A stretch of DNA of 13,441 nucleotides from JBEIJQ01 sp040380145 (GTDB lineage Bacteria; Bacteroidota; Bacteroidia; Chitinophagales; Saprospiraceae): the NCBI GenBank assembly GCA_040380145.1, contig JBEIJQ010000083.1, positions 1 to 13,441 on the forward strand. The letters run 5' to 3'. Positions 1 to 6,872 of the stretch are shown here, one piece after another. The notes below the pieces were generated by a model, which was not told the DNA's origin, made no database searches, and saw only the letters and a list, made by a program, of their open reading frames with translations. The translations under genes were made by a program, and so were the position numbers. Numbering within the stretch: the stretch's first letter is position 1; every line of letters begins with the position of its first letter.

Positions 1-1482
1 CACGCCGGAGCAAACAGATGCCGGGCTGGAAGAAGCGGTTCCGGCGTTGGGCTGGCCCGAACAGTTGTTGGCCACAGCGACGGTCACGCGGTAGTCTTCG
101 GATTCGCCCCAAGCAAAAGTGCCGCAGGGGGCGGTGGTTCCTGCCTCGTTCAAAACGACGCGCATGGTGGTCGTGCCGGCCAGAGCGGTCAGAGGAACCG
201 CGATGTTGGTCGTGACCGTCGGTGTGGCGGCGGCAGTGATGCCGATCGAGTAGCCCTCGCCGGCATCCACAAAGTCTCCATCTTGGTTCCAGTCAAAATA
301 CACGCCTGCCGCGGCAGTGTAAAATGTCGCTCCGGAAGTGATCTGAGAAACCGAAATGGGGTAGGTGACGCCCTGCATCACCGAAGCTCCGGCTAAGTTG
401 GTGAAATTTGTATAGGTGCCCGTAGCAGCCGGATTGCTCAAGGTCGGGAGCGCGTTGCCGTTGTTGAGGCCGGCAAAGCTGACGTTGCCTATGTCGCTGT
501 CGCCGCCGTTGGTGGCTCCTGTAGCGCAATAACTCAAAAGACTGCCCGTGGTAAAGGTAAAGTTGGAACAACCGGTCGCGTTGCCCTGTGCGTTGATCGC
601 GGTAACTGTCCAAGTCACGGTCGAGTTGGCCGGCAGGGGGATGCCCTGAAAGAGAGTAAAGGAATTCGTGGCTTGGTTGGTCGGGCCGTAGATCACGCCC
701 ATGCCTGCCACTGAAATGGTCACATCATAGCTGGTGGGCGTACCGCCCGCGCCGGCGTTCTGCCAGCTCAGCGTCGTGTTGAGGGGCACGTTGGTCGCAC
801 CATTGGCGGGCGAGGGGCTCACCACACAGTTGGGCGGAGCAGCCACGTTGCGGAAAAAACGGATGTTCGAACGGGTGGTCGGGGTTGCAGAAGCAGTCAC
901 CCCCGTATTGGCGCAAACACCCGCAGCATCGGCGCGATAGGTACGCGAACCGTTGAAGGCAAGGCTTTGGGTCCAGCGGACGGAGCAGTTGTTGGCAAAT
1001 GAAGCGTTGTTGGAGCATACCTCCACCAATATATTGCTGGTTCCGTTCCACGTGAAGGGCGAGGTCAGGGTGAACATGTTCCAACCGGCCACCGGTTGGT
1101 ATGATTGGGGACCAAAAACGGTCGTCATACCCGTTTCCCAGTTGGCAGCCCCCGCAGCCGTGGGCAGGGTAGCGGTGGCCGTGTTCTTGATCTGGATGGT
1201 GAAACCCGTCAAAGCTGGATTGGTGTTGACAGCGGTCACTTCAAACCCCAGTTGATTGATCACGCCGGCCGTCATCCCTTGGGCTGTCAACTCAGATGCT
1301 CTATACAGGAATTGTACCCGGTTGCCCCAATAAAAATTACCGAAGGGCGTCGGATAGCTCGTCGTAGTGTTGCTGCCGGTCCCGGTACCGATGGTCCAGG
1401 TCTGGGCGGTGGCCGCAAAGCCCATCAAGGTCATCAAAACGACCAGTGCCGGGCGAAAAATCGAAAGTTTGTGAAAAGGCAT
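1..1482 (-). CDS. Secreted GEVED-domain protein with fibronectin-III-like module (C-terminus off the left edge)
   Basis: The minus strand from ATG at 1482 reads 494 codons without a stop to the window edge, so the gene is 3'-incomplete. A signal peptide (MPFHKLSIFRPALVVLMTLM, then GFAATAQ) is followed by a Thr/Asn-rich beta-type region. A fibronectin-III-like module lies at about residues 218-312 (opening PSPANGATNVPLNTTLSW). A GEVED domain spans about 318-470, containing DWNQDGDFVDAGE near 397 and GESEDY at 459-464, the motif that gives the family its name. The last visible residues (SSPASVCSGV) look like the start of an Ig/PKD-like repeat. Such proteins are exported, often by type IX secretion with a C-terminal sorting domain, which would lie outside the window, so that is inference. 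It starts 22 bp after the small gene at 1505-1990 and probably shares its promoter. Its ligand or substrate is unknown. ATG at 1485 is out of frame. Confidence 0.85.
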   Translation of the reverse strand, partial: MPFHKLSIFRPALVVLMTLMGFAATAQTWTIGTGTGSNTTTSYPTPFGNFYWGNRVQFLYRASELTAQGMTAGVINQLGFEVTAVNTNPALTGFTIQIKNTATATLPTAAGAANWETGMTTVFGPQSYQPVAGWNMFTLTSPFTWNGTSNILVEVCSNNASFANNCSVRWTQSLAFNGSRTYRADAAGVCANTGVTASATPTTRSNIRFFRNVAAPPNCVVSPSPANGATNVPLNTTLSWQNAGAGGTPTSYDVTISVAGMGVIYGPTNQATNSFTLFQGIPLPANSTVTWTVTAINAQGNATGCSNFTFTTGSLLSYCATGATNGGDSDIGNVSFAGLNNGNALPTLSNPAATGTYTNFTNLAGASVMQGVTYPISVSQITSGATFYTAAAGVYFDWNQDGDFVDAGEGYSIGITAAATPTVTTNIAVPLTALAGTTTMRVVLNEAGTTAPCGTFAWGESEDYRVTVAVANNCSGQPNAGTASSSPASVCSGV

Positions 1483-1504
1483 CATAAATATTCGGTTGAA
1501 AGGG

Positions 1505-1990
1505 TTATTGTCCAAGTTTTTCCAACAGGGCTCCGAGGTGCTCTTTCAGAAGCGTTTCTTCTGCAGAGGGTTCGCTGAACTCGCCGCGGGCAGCTTGCAG
1601 GGTCTCGATGCGGGCATGCACCAACTGGCTTTCCTGCTTGAACGCTGCGCGTGTTCCCGGCTCGGCGGTCACCTTGGCCTGGATTTCGCGGAGAACGCCC
1701 TCGCGAGTGGGCACCTGCTTGGCACGAACCGCTGCGGCCTCCTGCTCCTCGACCGTGAGGTCGCGTTGCTGGGCCTGTGGCTTGGCGGGCGTGGTCGCCG
1801 ACACCTTGTCCTTTGCGGGAGCGGGCTGGGCAGCGACCGGAGCCGCTTCCATGACCGCCTCCTTTGGGGCGGACACTTCGCCGCCCGTGCGGTTGCCCTC
1901 GGCCGGAGAAAGGCTCTGCGCTTGCAGAGCGGCACCGATTCCCGTTCCCAAGGAAACGGTCAGCAGTGCTTTGAAGACGATGCTCTTCAT
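1505..1990 (-). CDS. Small exported Ala/Pro-rich protein of unknown function
   Basis: This encodes 161 residues. The N-terminus (MKSIVFKALLTVSLGTGIGA, then ALQAQ) is a good signal peptide with probable cleavage near AQA/Q, and there is no lipobox cysteine. Residues about 27-75 are low-complexity and rich in Ala, Pro and Lys, like a flexible linker. The C-terminal half, about 76-161, is charged and helical (VEEQEAAAVRAKQVPTREGV; LLKEHLGALLEKLGQ) and may form a short coiled coil. I do not recognise a family. It is the first gene after the minus-strand promoter at 2104-2133 and is followed 22 bp later by the GEVED protein gene, so the two are probably co-transcribed. A role as a periplasmic partner of that secreted protein is possible but rests only on position. 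Confidence 0.75.
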   Translation of the reverse strand: MKSIVFKALLTVSLGTGIGAALQAQSLSPAEGNRTGGEVSAPKEAVMEAAPVAAQPAPAKDKVSATTPAKPQAQQRDLTVEEQEAAAVRAKQVPTREGVLREIQAKVTAEPGTRAAFKQESQLVHARIETLQAARGEFSEPSAEETLLKEHLGALLEKLGQ

Positions 1991-2103
1991 AGGGAGAATG
2001 GTTAAAAAATGATGGAAATTGGGTTATGCAGAAATAATGGAAACGCAGAAAGAAAACGGACCGTCGAAAAAGTTCAATTCCAAAAAATGCCGAATGTCAC
2101 CTA

Positions 2104-2133
2104 CAAAAGTAATCCTTCCGCATACAGTGACAA
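2104..2133 (-). promoter_or_regulatory. Bacteroidetes-type promoter for the 1990..1 gene pair
   Basis: On the minus strand, TTG (2133-2131), a 19-bp spacer and TACTTTTG (2111-2104) match the Bacteroidetes housekeeping promoter pattern TTG-N(about 19)-TAnnTTTG. Transcription would begin around 2097, giving a leader of roughly 105 nt before the ATG at 1990. This is the best-formed promoter in the window. The -7 octamer is identical to the plus-strand one at 5859-5866. Confidence 0.65.
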
Positions 2134-2163
2134 TATTTTTCCCTTCATTTTTTTTCCGTACAG

Positions 2164-2171
2164 TAATTTTG
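2164..2171 (+). promoter_or_regulatory. Candidate -7 box for the M16 protease gene
   Basis: TAATTTTG matches the Bacteroidetes -7 consensus TAnnTTTG exactly. The upstream TTG element is not well formed; TTC at 2144-2146 is 17 bp away. It lies back-to-back with the minus-strand promoter. The implied leader to the ATG at 2342 is about 165 nt, which is long, so the second candidate near 2206-2237 remains an alternative. Confidence 0.4.
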
Positions 2172-2341
2172 TGCCCGAAATGCCGACCGAGGGAAGTGGA
2201 CAAAGTTGTTTTTCCGATCCCCTCGGCTTTACTTCTGCTTCACAAAGCCCGTTGGGAACCGTTTGTTTTTTACTCTTCCGACGGCCGATTTCCAAAATAT
2301 TTTGTTCCTCTTTTTTTCACACCAAACTTTTTACCCCCAGC

Positions 2342-5275
2342 ATGCAAAACCGCATTCCCCTTGCCCTGCTCCTGTGCACGGCCCTGTTGGCCTCCGCCTT
2401 CAAGCCGTCCGGTGGAGGTGACCCCGATGGCACCCCCGGCGATCCCGTCAACGCCATCGTGCACAAGTTGAAAAACGGCATGACCCTCTACCTTTCTGTG
2501 TACAAGGACGCGCCCAGGGTACAGACCATGATCGCCGTGCGGGCCGGTTCCAAAAACGACCCGCCCGAAACCACCGGCCTGGCACACTACCTCGAGCACA
2601 TGCTCTTCAAGGGCACGGCCAAGATCGGTTCGCTCAACTGGGACCAAGAAAAGATCCTGCTCCAACAGATCTCCGATCTCTACGAATCGCACCGCAAAGA
2701 AACCGATCCGGCCCGCCGCAAGGCGATCTACGCCCAGATCGACTCGGTCTCGCAACTGGCCGCCTCCTATGTGGCCACCAACGAGTACGACAAAATGGTC
2801 TCCTCCCTCGGCGCCAAGGGCACCAACGCCTTCACCTCCCTCGAAGAGACCGTTTACATCAACGACATCCCCGCCAACGAACTGGAAAAATGGTTCTACC
2901 TGGAATCCGAGCGTTTCCGCCAGTGCGTCCTCCGCCTGTTCCACACCGAACTGGAAGCCGTTTACGAGGAGTTCAACATCGGGCAGGACAACGACGGCCG
3001 CAAGGTGTACAAGACGCTGATGAACGCCCTTTTCCCCTCCCACACCTACGGCACCCAGACCACCATAGGCACGGGCGAGCACCTCAAAAATCCCTCGCAC
3101 GTCAACATCCAACAGTTCTTCTCGACCTATTATGTGCCCAACAACATGGCCATCATCGTCGCGGGCGATTTCAACCCCGACGAGGTGATCCGCTTGGCCG
3201 AGAAATACTTCGGCGACTACCAGCCCAAAGAAGTGCCCAAGTTCACCTACAAGCAACAGCCCGAACTCGCACAGCCCGATGTGCGCAATGTGGTCGGCCC
3301 CGACAAGCAGTCCATCAACATCGCATACCGCCTCCCGGGCGCCGGTACCGACGACGCCCTCATGGCCCAGATCGTCGGACAGATGCTCTCCAACGGACAG
3401 GCCGGATTGATCGACATCGACCTGGTCCAAAAACAAAAGATCGGGCCCGACGCCGGGGCCTTCGCCTGGGCGCTCACCGACTACTCCCTCCTGTGGCTCC
3501 AGGGCTCGCCCCGCCAAGGCCAAACCCTCGACGAAGTGCGCGCTCTGATCCTCGGAGAAGTGGAAAAACTCAAAAAAGGCGAGTTCGAAGACTGGCTCCT
3601 GCCCGCCGTCATCAAGAACATGAAACTCGCCCGCATCCGCGAAATGGAGGACAACAACAACCGGGCCTCCTACATGCTCGAGGCGTTCGTCCTCAACAAG
3701 GACTGGGCCGAGTACAACCAATATTTGGCCCGCATGGAAAAATTCACCAAGCAGGACATCGTCGCCTTCGCCAACCGCCATTTCAAAAACAACTATGTGG
3801 TGGTCAACAAACTCGAAGGTGAGGACACGGATGTGTACAAGGTCGAAAAGCCCAAGATCACGCCCGTGCCGGTCAATACCACCGACAACTCCGCCTTCAA
3901 AAAGTCTTTCGACGGGATGACGTCCCCGCGCATCCAACCGGCTTTCGTTGATTTCGACAAGGTCATCCAGACCACCAAGCTCAAGAACGGCATCCAAGTG
4001 GATTTCCTGCGCAACGAAAACAACCCCACGTTCAGCCTCAACTATGTGGTGGACATGGGCAAAGACCACGACAAAACGCTCGGCCTCGCCATCACTTACC
4101 TCAAATACCTCGGCACCGACAAGTATTCCGCCGAAGACCTGCAAAAGGAATTTTACAAGCTCGGCCTTTCCTTTGATGTGTTCGTGGGCGACGATCAGAG
4201 CTATGTCACCCTGAGCGGTCTGGAGGAATCCTTCGCCGACGGCGTCAAACTCTTCGAACACCTGCTCGCCAACTGCCAACCCAATGCCGAGGCCCTCCAA
4301 AACCTCGTGGCCGACGAGCTCAAGCAGCGCGAGGACGCCAAGAAAAACAAGGCCGTCATCCTGCGCCAGGGCATGCTCAACTACGCGATGTTCGGGCCCA
4401 AGTCGCCCTTCACCAATGTGCTGTCCGAAGAACAGCTCAAGGCCACCAAGCCCGAAGAACTGGTTCAGCGCGTCAAGCAGCTGACCTCCTACCGCCACAA
4501 GGTGTTTTTCTATGGCACGCTTGCGCAAAAAGATGTGCTGAAAGTCTTGGGCGTTTCCCACCTCGTGCCCAAGAAACTGATGGAACTGCCCAAGCGCACG
4601 GAATTCGTCGAACAGAACACCGATGCCGACAAGGTCATTTTCGTGCATTTCCCGATGGTGCAGGCCGAGATCATGTTGGTCTCGCGCGGCACCCGAGGCT
4701 TCAACCTCGACGAATATGTCAATTCCCGCCTGTACAACGAGTACTTCGGGGCCGGTCTTTCCTCGGTGGTCTTCCAGCAGATCCGCGAATCCAAGGCGCT
4801 GGCTTACTCGGCCAGCACCCAGTTCACCTCGCCCTCCCTCGCCGACCGCTCGCACTACTACCGCGGCTATGTGGGCACGCAGGTGGACAAGATGCCCGAG
4901 GCCATCGACGCCATGCGCGAGATCATCGAAAACATGCCCGTCGGCAAAGACCAGATCGCCTCGGCGCACGCTTCGCTGCTGCGCCAGATCGAGACCGAGC
5001 GCATCACGCAGGAAAACGTGTACTGGGCGGCCCAAGCAGCCGCCAAGCGCGGATTCCCCGGCCGCGATCTACGCCGCGACATCTACACGCGCTTTCAGAA
5101 CGCCAACGAACAGGCCGCCGTGGACGCCGTGGTCAAGTTCCAACAGGCAAGGGTCAAAAACCGCCGCTACACTTTCCTCGTCCTCGGCGACCGCGACAAG
5201 GTGAACATGGAGTACCTCAAAAAAATCGGGCCCGTCACCGAAATGACCATCGACGAGGTGTTCAAAGCCCGCTGA
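2342..5275 (+). CDS. Exported M16 (pitrilysin/insulinase-family) zinc metalloprotease
   Basis: This encodes 977 residues and begins with a signal peptide (MQNRIPLALLLCTALLASAF), which decided the start although the frame is open further upstream. The zinc site HYLEH is at residues 82-86 (inverted HxxEH, catalytic E85). The third ligand is most likely E210 in ELEAVYEE, with the conserved partner E203, as judged from the EVNAVDSE-type motif of insulysin. A charged insert of about 47 residues (roughly 100-145) separates the two halves of the site. The first M16 repeat with its C-domain covers about 36-500. The second starts around KLKNGIQVDF and has lost HxxEH (AITYLKYLGT in its place), as in two-half pitrilysin-like enzymes. 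A late RGTRGFNLDEYVNSRLYNEY region fits the M16 C-domain. It probably degrades peptides in the periplasm or at the outer membrane. The substrate is unknown. The gene stands alone and converges on the MGMT-like gene. Confidence 0.93.
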   Translation: MQNRIPLALLLCTALLASAFKPSGGGDPDGTPGDPVNAIVHKLKNGMTLYLSVYKDAPRVQTMIAVRAGSKNDPPETTGLAHYLEHMLFKGTAKIGSLNWDQEKILLQQISDLYESHRKETDPARRKAIYAQIDSVSQLAASYVATNEYDKMVSSLGAKGTNAFTSLEETVYINDIPANELEKWFYLESERFRQCVLRLFHTELEAVYEEFNIGQDNDGRKVYKTLMNALFPSHTYGTQTTIGTGEHLKNPSHVNIQQFFSTYYVPNNMAIIVAGDFNPDEVIRLAEKYFGDYQPKEVPKFTYKQQPELAQPDVRNVVGPDKQSINIAYRLPGAGTDDALMAQIVGQMLSNGQAGLIDIDLVQKQKIGPDAGAFAWALTDYSLLWLQGSPRQGQTLDEVRALILGEVEKLKKGEFEDWLLPAVIKNMKLARIREMEDNNNRASYMLEAFVLNKDWAEYNQYLARMEKFTKQDIVAFANRHFKNNYVVVNKLEGEDTDVYKVEKPKITPVPVNTTDNSAFKKSFDGMTSPRIQPAFVDFDKVIQTTKLKNGIQVDFLRNENNPTFSLNYVVDMGKDHDKTLGLAITYLKYLGTDKYSAEDLQKEFYKLGLSFDVFVGDDQSYVTLSGLEESFADGVKLFEHLLANCQPNAEALQNLVADELKQREDAKKNKAVILRQGMLNYAMFGPKSPFTNVLSEEQLKATKPEELVQRVKQLTSYRHKVFFYGTLAQKDVLKVLGVSHLVPKKLMELPKRTEFVEQNTDADKVIFVHFPMVQAEIMLVSRGTRGFNLDEYVNSRLYNEYFGAGLSSVVFQQIRESKALAYSASTQFTSPSLADRSHYYRGYVGTQVDKMPEAIDAMREIIENMPVGKDQIASAHASLLRQIETERITQENVYWAAQAAAKRGFPGRDLRRDIYTRFQNANEQAAVDAVVKFQQARVKNRRYTFLVLGDRDKVNMEYLKKIGPVTEMTIDEVFKAR

Positions 5276-5729
5276 TTCCTTCGGGAAAAACGACTTTCCA
5301 ACTGCTTTTTCCCTTCGGTTCCACCCGCTGCCCCTCGCGCCGGAGCCTTTCGGCCTGAAGGGCCATCGCGCCGGGAAATTTGTCGATCAACGTCCCGTCG
5401 TCGCGGACCGTTCGCCACCAAGGCGCGGTCGCGGCGGCGGGATTTTCGTTGAGCGTTTCCTCGACGGCCTCCGCCACGATCCGCAGGAAAATCCCCGTCG
5501 TGAGCGGACAGGCGAAATCGGCCCCGTTTTCCGAGGCCAGCCGCCGGCGCAGTTCCGACAGCGTTATCAGCCGCCCTTCCGGTACTGTCCGGACCACGGC
5601 CTCGACCAGGCGCGGCGTCGGGATCAGCATCCGGCCCACCCCGAAACGCCGCGTGCCGGCATCTTCCCCGACGATGCGCGGCTCGGCCGGACGCAGCATT
5701 TTTTCGCGGAACGAAGTCTTGGATTTCAT
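5262..5729 (-). CDS. MGMT-fold (alkyltransferase-like) protein lacking the acceptor cysteine
   Basis: This encodes 155 residues, starting MKSKTSFREK. It resembles the C-terminal DNA-binding domain of O6-alkylguanine-DNA alkyltransferase: a VPEGRLITLSELRRRLA winged-helix entry at about 49-65, a CPLTTGIFLRIVAEA helix at 74-88, then NPAAATAPWWRTVRDDG at 96-112 and FPGAMALQAERLRREG at 118-133. In MGMT the active site is PCHRV; here residues 103-107 read PWWRT, so Cys is Trp and direct alkyl transfer is impossible. Alkyltransferase-like (ATL) proteins also have Trp there (PWHR) and bind O6-alkylguanine to hand it to nucleotide excision repair. A DNA-lesion-sensing role is therefore likely but inferred. 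The frame is open upstream to 6017, but that part is low-complexity and crosses the promoter. Its end overlaps the M16 gene by 14 bp. Confidence 0.8.
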   Translation of the reverse strand: MKSKTSFREKMLRPAEPRIVGEDAGTRRFGVGRMLIPTPRLVEAVVRTVPEGRLITLSELRRRLASENGADFACPLTTGIFLRIVAEAVEETLNENPAAATAPWWRTVRDDGTLIDKFPGAMALQAERLRREGQRVEPKGKSSWKVVFPEGISGL

Positions 5730-5740
5730 CGGACGGTTTC

Positions 5741-5780
5741 TTTTTTTGGAGAAAATTTTTTTCCGGAAAAAAGAAAAAAA
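5741..5780. repeat. A/T-tract palindrome, copy A (leader of the MGMT-like gene)
   Basis: A run of seven T, GGAG, four A and seven T leads into CCGG and six A. Positions 5757-5772 form the perfect 16-bp palindrome TTTTTTCCGGAAAAAA. It lies in the predicted untranslated leader of the minus-strand MGMT-like gene, in otherwise GC-rich DNA. Similar tracts occur at 8371-8395, 11722-11756 and 13137-13168. It could be a bent-DNA protein site, part of a terminator, or a dispersed palindromic repeat. Confidence 0.5.
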
Positions 5781-5839
5781 ACAAGGAACGGGAAATTTTG
5801 GGCGGGGCCCAAAAGCCTCTTTTCCGCGAGCGGTGGCCC

Positions 5840-5871
5840 TTGCGCAAAAGTCTTTTATTACTTTTGTGCAA
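5840..5871. promoter_or_regulatory. Symmetric two-way promoter between the MGMT-like gene and the envelope operon
   Basis: The arms TTGCGCAAAAGT (5840-5851) and ACTTTTGTGCAA (5860-5871) are inverted repeats with 11 of 12 positions matching and an 8-bp spacer. Read on the plus strand: TTG (5840-5842), 16 bp, TACTTTTG (5859-5866), an exact TAnnTTTG. Read on the minus strand: TTG (5871-5869), 16 bp, GACTTTTG (5852-5845), one mismatch. Each direction's TTG box lies in the same arm as the other's -7 box. Starts near 5873 (plus) and 5838 (minus) would give leaders of about 55 and 110 nt. A repressor operator of the same shape is the alternative reading. Confidence 0.6.
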
Positions 5872-5927
5872 AATAAGCCGTTTTCACCGTTTTGACCCGT
5901 CCCGGCAACGGGCTTTTTTCGCCACCG

Positions 5928-6860
5928 ATGCAGCTGTCCATCGTCATTCCCCTGCTCAACGAGGCCGAGTCGCTCCCCGAACTGGAGGCTTGGATCCGCC
6001 GCGTGTCGGAAGCCCACGGGCTTTCCTACGAGATCGTTTTCGTGGACGACGGCAGCACCGACGAATCGTGGGAACTGATCGAACGGATGTCGGCGGCCGA
6101 CGAACGGGTGCGCGGCATCAAGTTCCGGCGCAACTACGGCAAATCAGCCGCCCTCAACGAAGGCTTCGCCGCCACCCGCGGCGAAGTGGTGGTCACCATG
6201 GACGCAGATCTGCAGGACAGCCCCGACGAACTGCCCGAACTGTACCGGATGGTCGCCGTGGAAAAATACGATCTCGTTTCGGGCTGGAAAAAAAAGCGCT
6301 ACGATCCGATCAGCAAGACCGTTCCCACCAAACTGTACAACTGGGCAGCCCGCAAGATGAGCGGCATCCCGCTGCACGATTTCAACTGCGGGCTCAAAGC
6401 CTACCGCGGCGATTTGGTCAAGAGCATCGAAGTGTACGGCGAGATGCACCGCTACATCCCCATCATCGCCAAATGGGCCGGCTACCGCCGGATCGGCGAA
6501 AAAGTGGTGGAACACCGCCCCCGCAAATACGGACAGACCAAATTCGGCCTCGATCGATTCGTCAACGGCCCCTTGGACTTACTTTCGATCACCTTTGTCG
6601 GCAAGTTCGGCAAAAAACCCATGCACTTTTTCGGCACGATGGGGCTGCTGTCTTTCCTGTTCGGCTTTTCCATCTTGGCCTATCTGAGCATCAACAAGTT
6701 GATGTTTTATACTTACGGGATCACCGATCGGCCGCTTTTCTTTTTCGGCATCCTGCTCCTGATCGTGGGCACACAATTGTTTTTGACGGGATTCCTCGCC
6801 GAAATGATGGCGCGGCTTTCGCCCCAGCGCAACGCCTACCAAGTCGAAAAACGCCTGTAA
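5928..6860 (+). CDS. Family 2 glycosyltransferase, polyprenyl-phosphate type, with two C-terminal membrane helices
   Basis: This encodes 310 residues. The GT-A core starts at once with LSIVIPLLNEAESLP. It has VDDGSTDES with the nucleotide-binding Asp pair at 40-41 and the metal-binding DAD at 92-94 (TMDADLQDSPDEL). HDFNCGLKAYRGDL follows at 150-163, with a KYGQTKFGL segment at 200-208 characteristic of the dolichyl-phosphate-mannose synthase/GtrB-like branch. Two hydrophobic segments follow, about 232-255 and 268-292. Members of this branch transfer a sugar from a nucleotide donor to polyprenyl phosphate on the cytoplasmic face of the inner membrane; sugar and acceptor are not readable here. 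I chose ATG 5928 over 5892 because the family homology begins right after it. It is the first gene of the operon driven from 5840-5871 and lies 12 bp before the flippase. Confidence 0.9.
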   Translation: MQLSIVIPLLNEAESLPELEAWIRRVSEAHGLSYEIVFVDDGSTDESWELIERMSAADERVRGIKFRRNYGKSAALNEGFAATRGEVVVTMDADLQDSPDELPELYRMVAVEKYDLVSGWKKKRYDPISKTVPTKLYNWAARKMSGIPLHDFNCGLKAYRGDLVKSIEVYGEMHRYIPIIAKWAGYRRIGEKVVEHRPRKYGQTKFGLDRFVNGPLDLLSITFVGKFGKKPMHFFGTMGLLSFLFGFSILAYLSINKLMFYTYGITDRPLFFFGILLLIVGTQLFLTGFLAEMMARLSPQRNAYQVEKRL

Positions 6861-6872
6861 GCCGATCCGCCC

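Larger units (their letters stand above)
1991..2341. other. Divergent intergenic control region
   Basis: This 351-bp stretch separates the minus-strand pair (1-1990) from the plus-strand M16 protease. It is clearly more A/T-rich than the flanking genes. It holds the minus promoter (2104-2133), a plus promoter candidate (2164-2171), and a weaker plus candidate: TTG at 2206-2208, 21 bp, then TACTTCTG at 2230-2237, one mismatch to TAnnTTTG. The plus reading frame stays open from 2009, but that part has no recognisable protein character. The signal peptide starting at 2342 marks the real start, so I treat the upstream part as untranslated. No stable hairpin or riboswitch-like structure was seen. 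Confidence 0.7.

Noticed and set aside
2009..2341. N-terminal extension of the M16 protease from ATG 2009
   Set aside because: It would put 111 residues of Phe/Ser-rich character ahead of a clean signal peptide and would span the predicted promoters.
2270..5035. Very long open frame on the minus strand (921 codons) opposite the M16 protease
   Set aside because: Its translation is a biased His/Val/Gly/Leu composition without any domain, as expected from the mirror of a GC-rich gene. The plus strand has an unmistakable protease.
5730..6017. N-terminal extension of the MGMT-like protein up to 6017
   Set aside because: The added part is low-complexity (Lys/Phe runs from the A/T tract), crosses the two-way promoter and overlaps the start of the GT2 gene.
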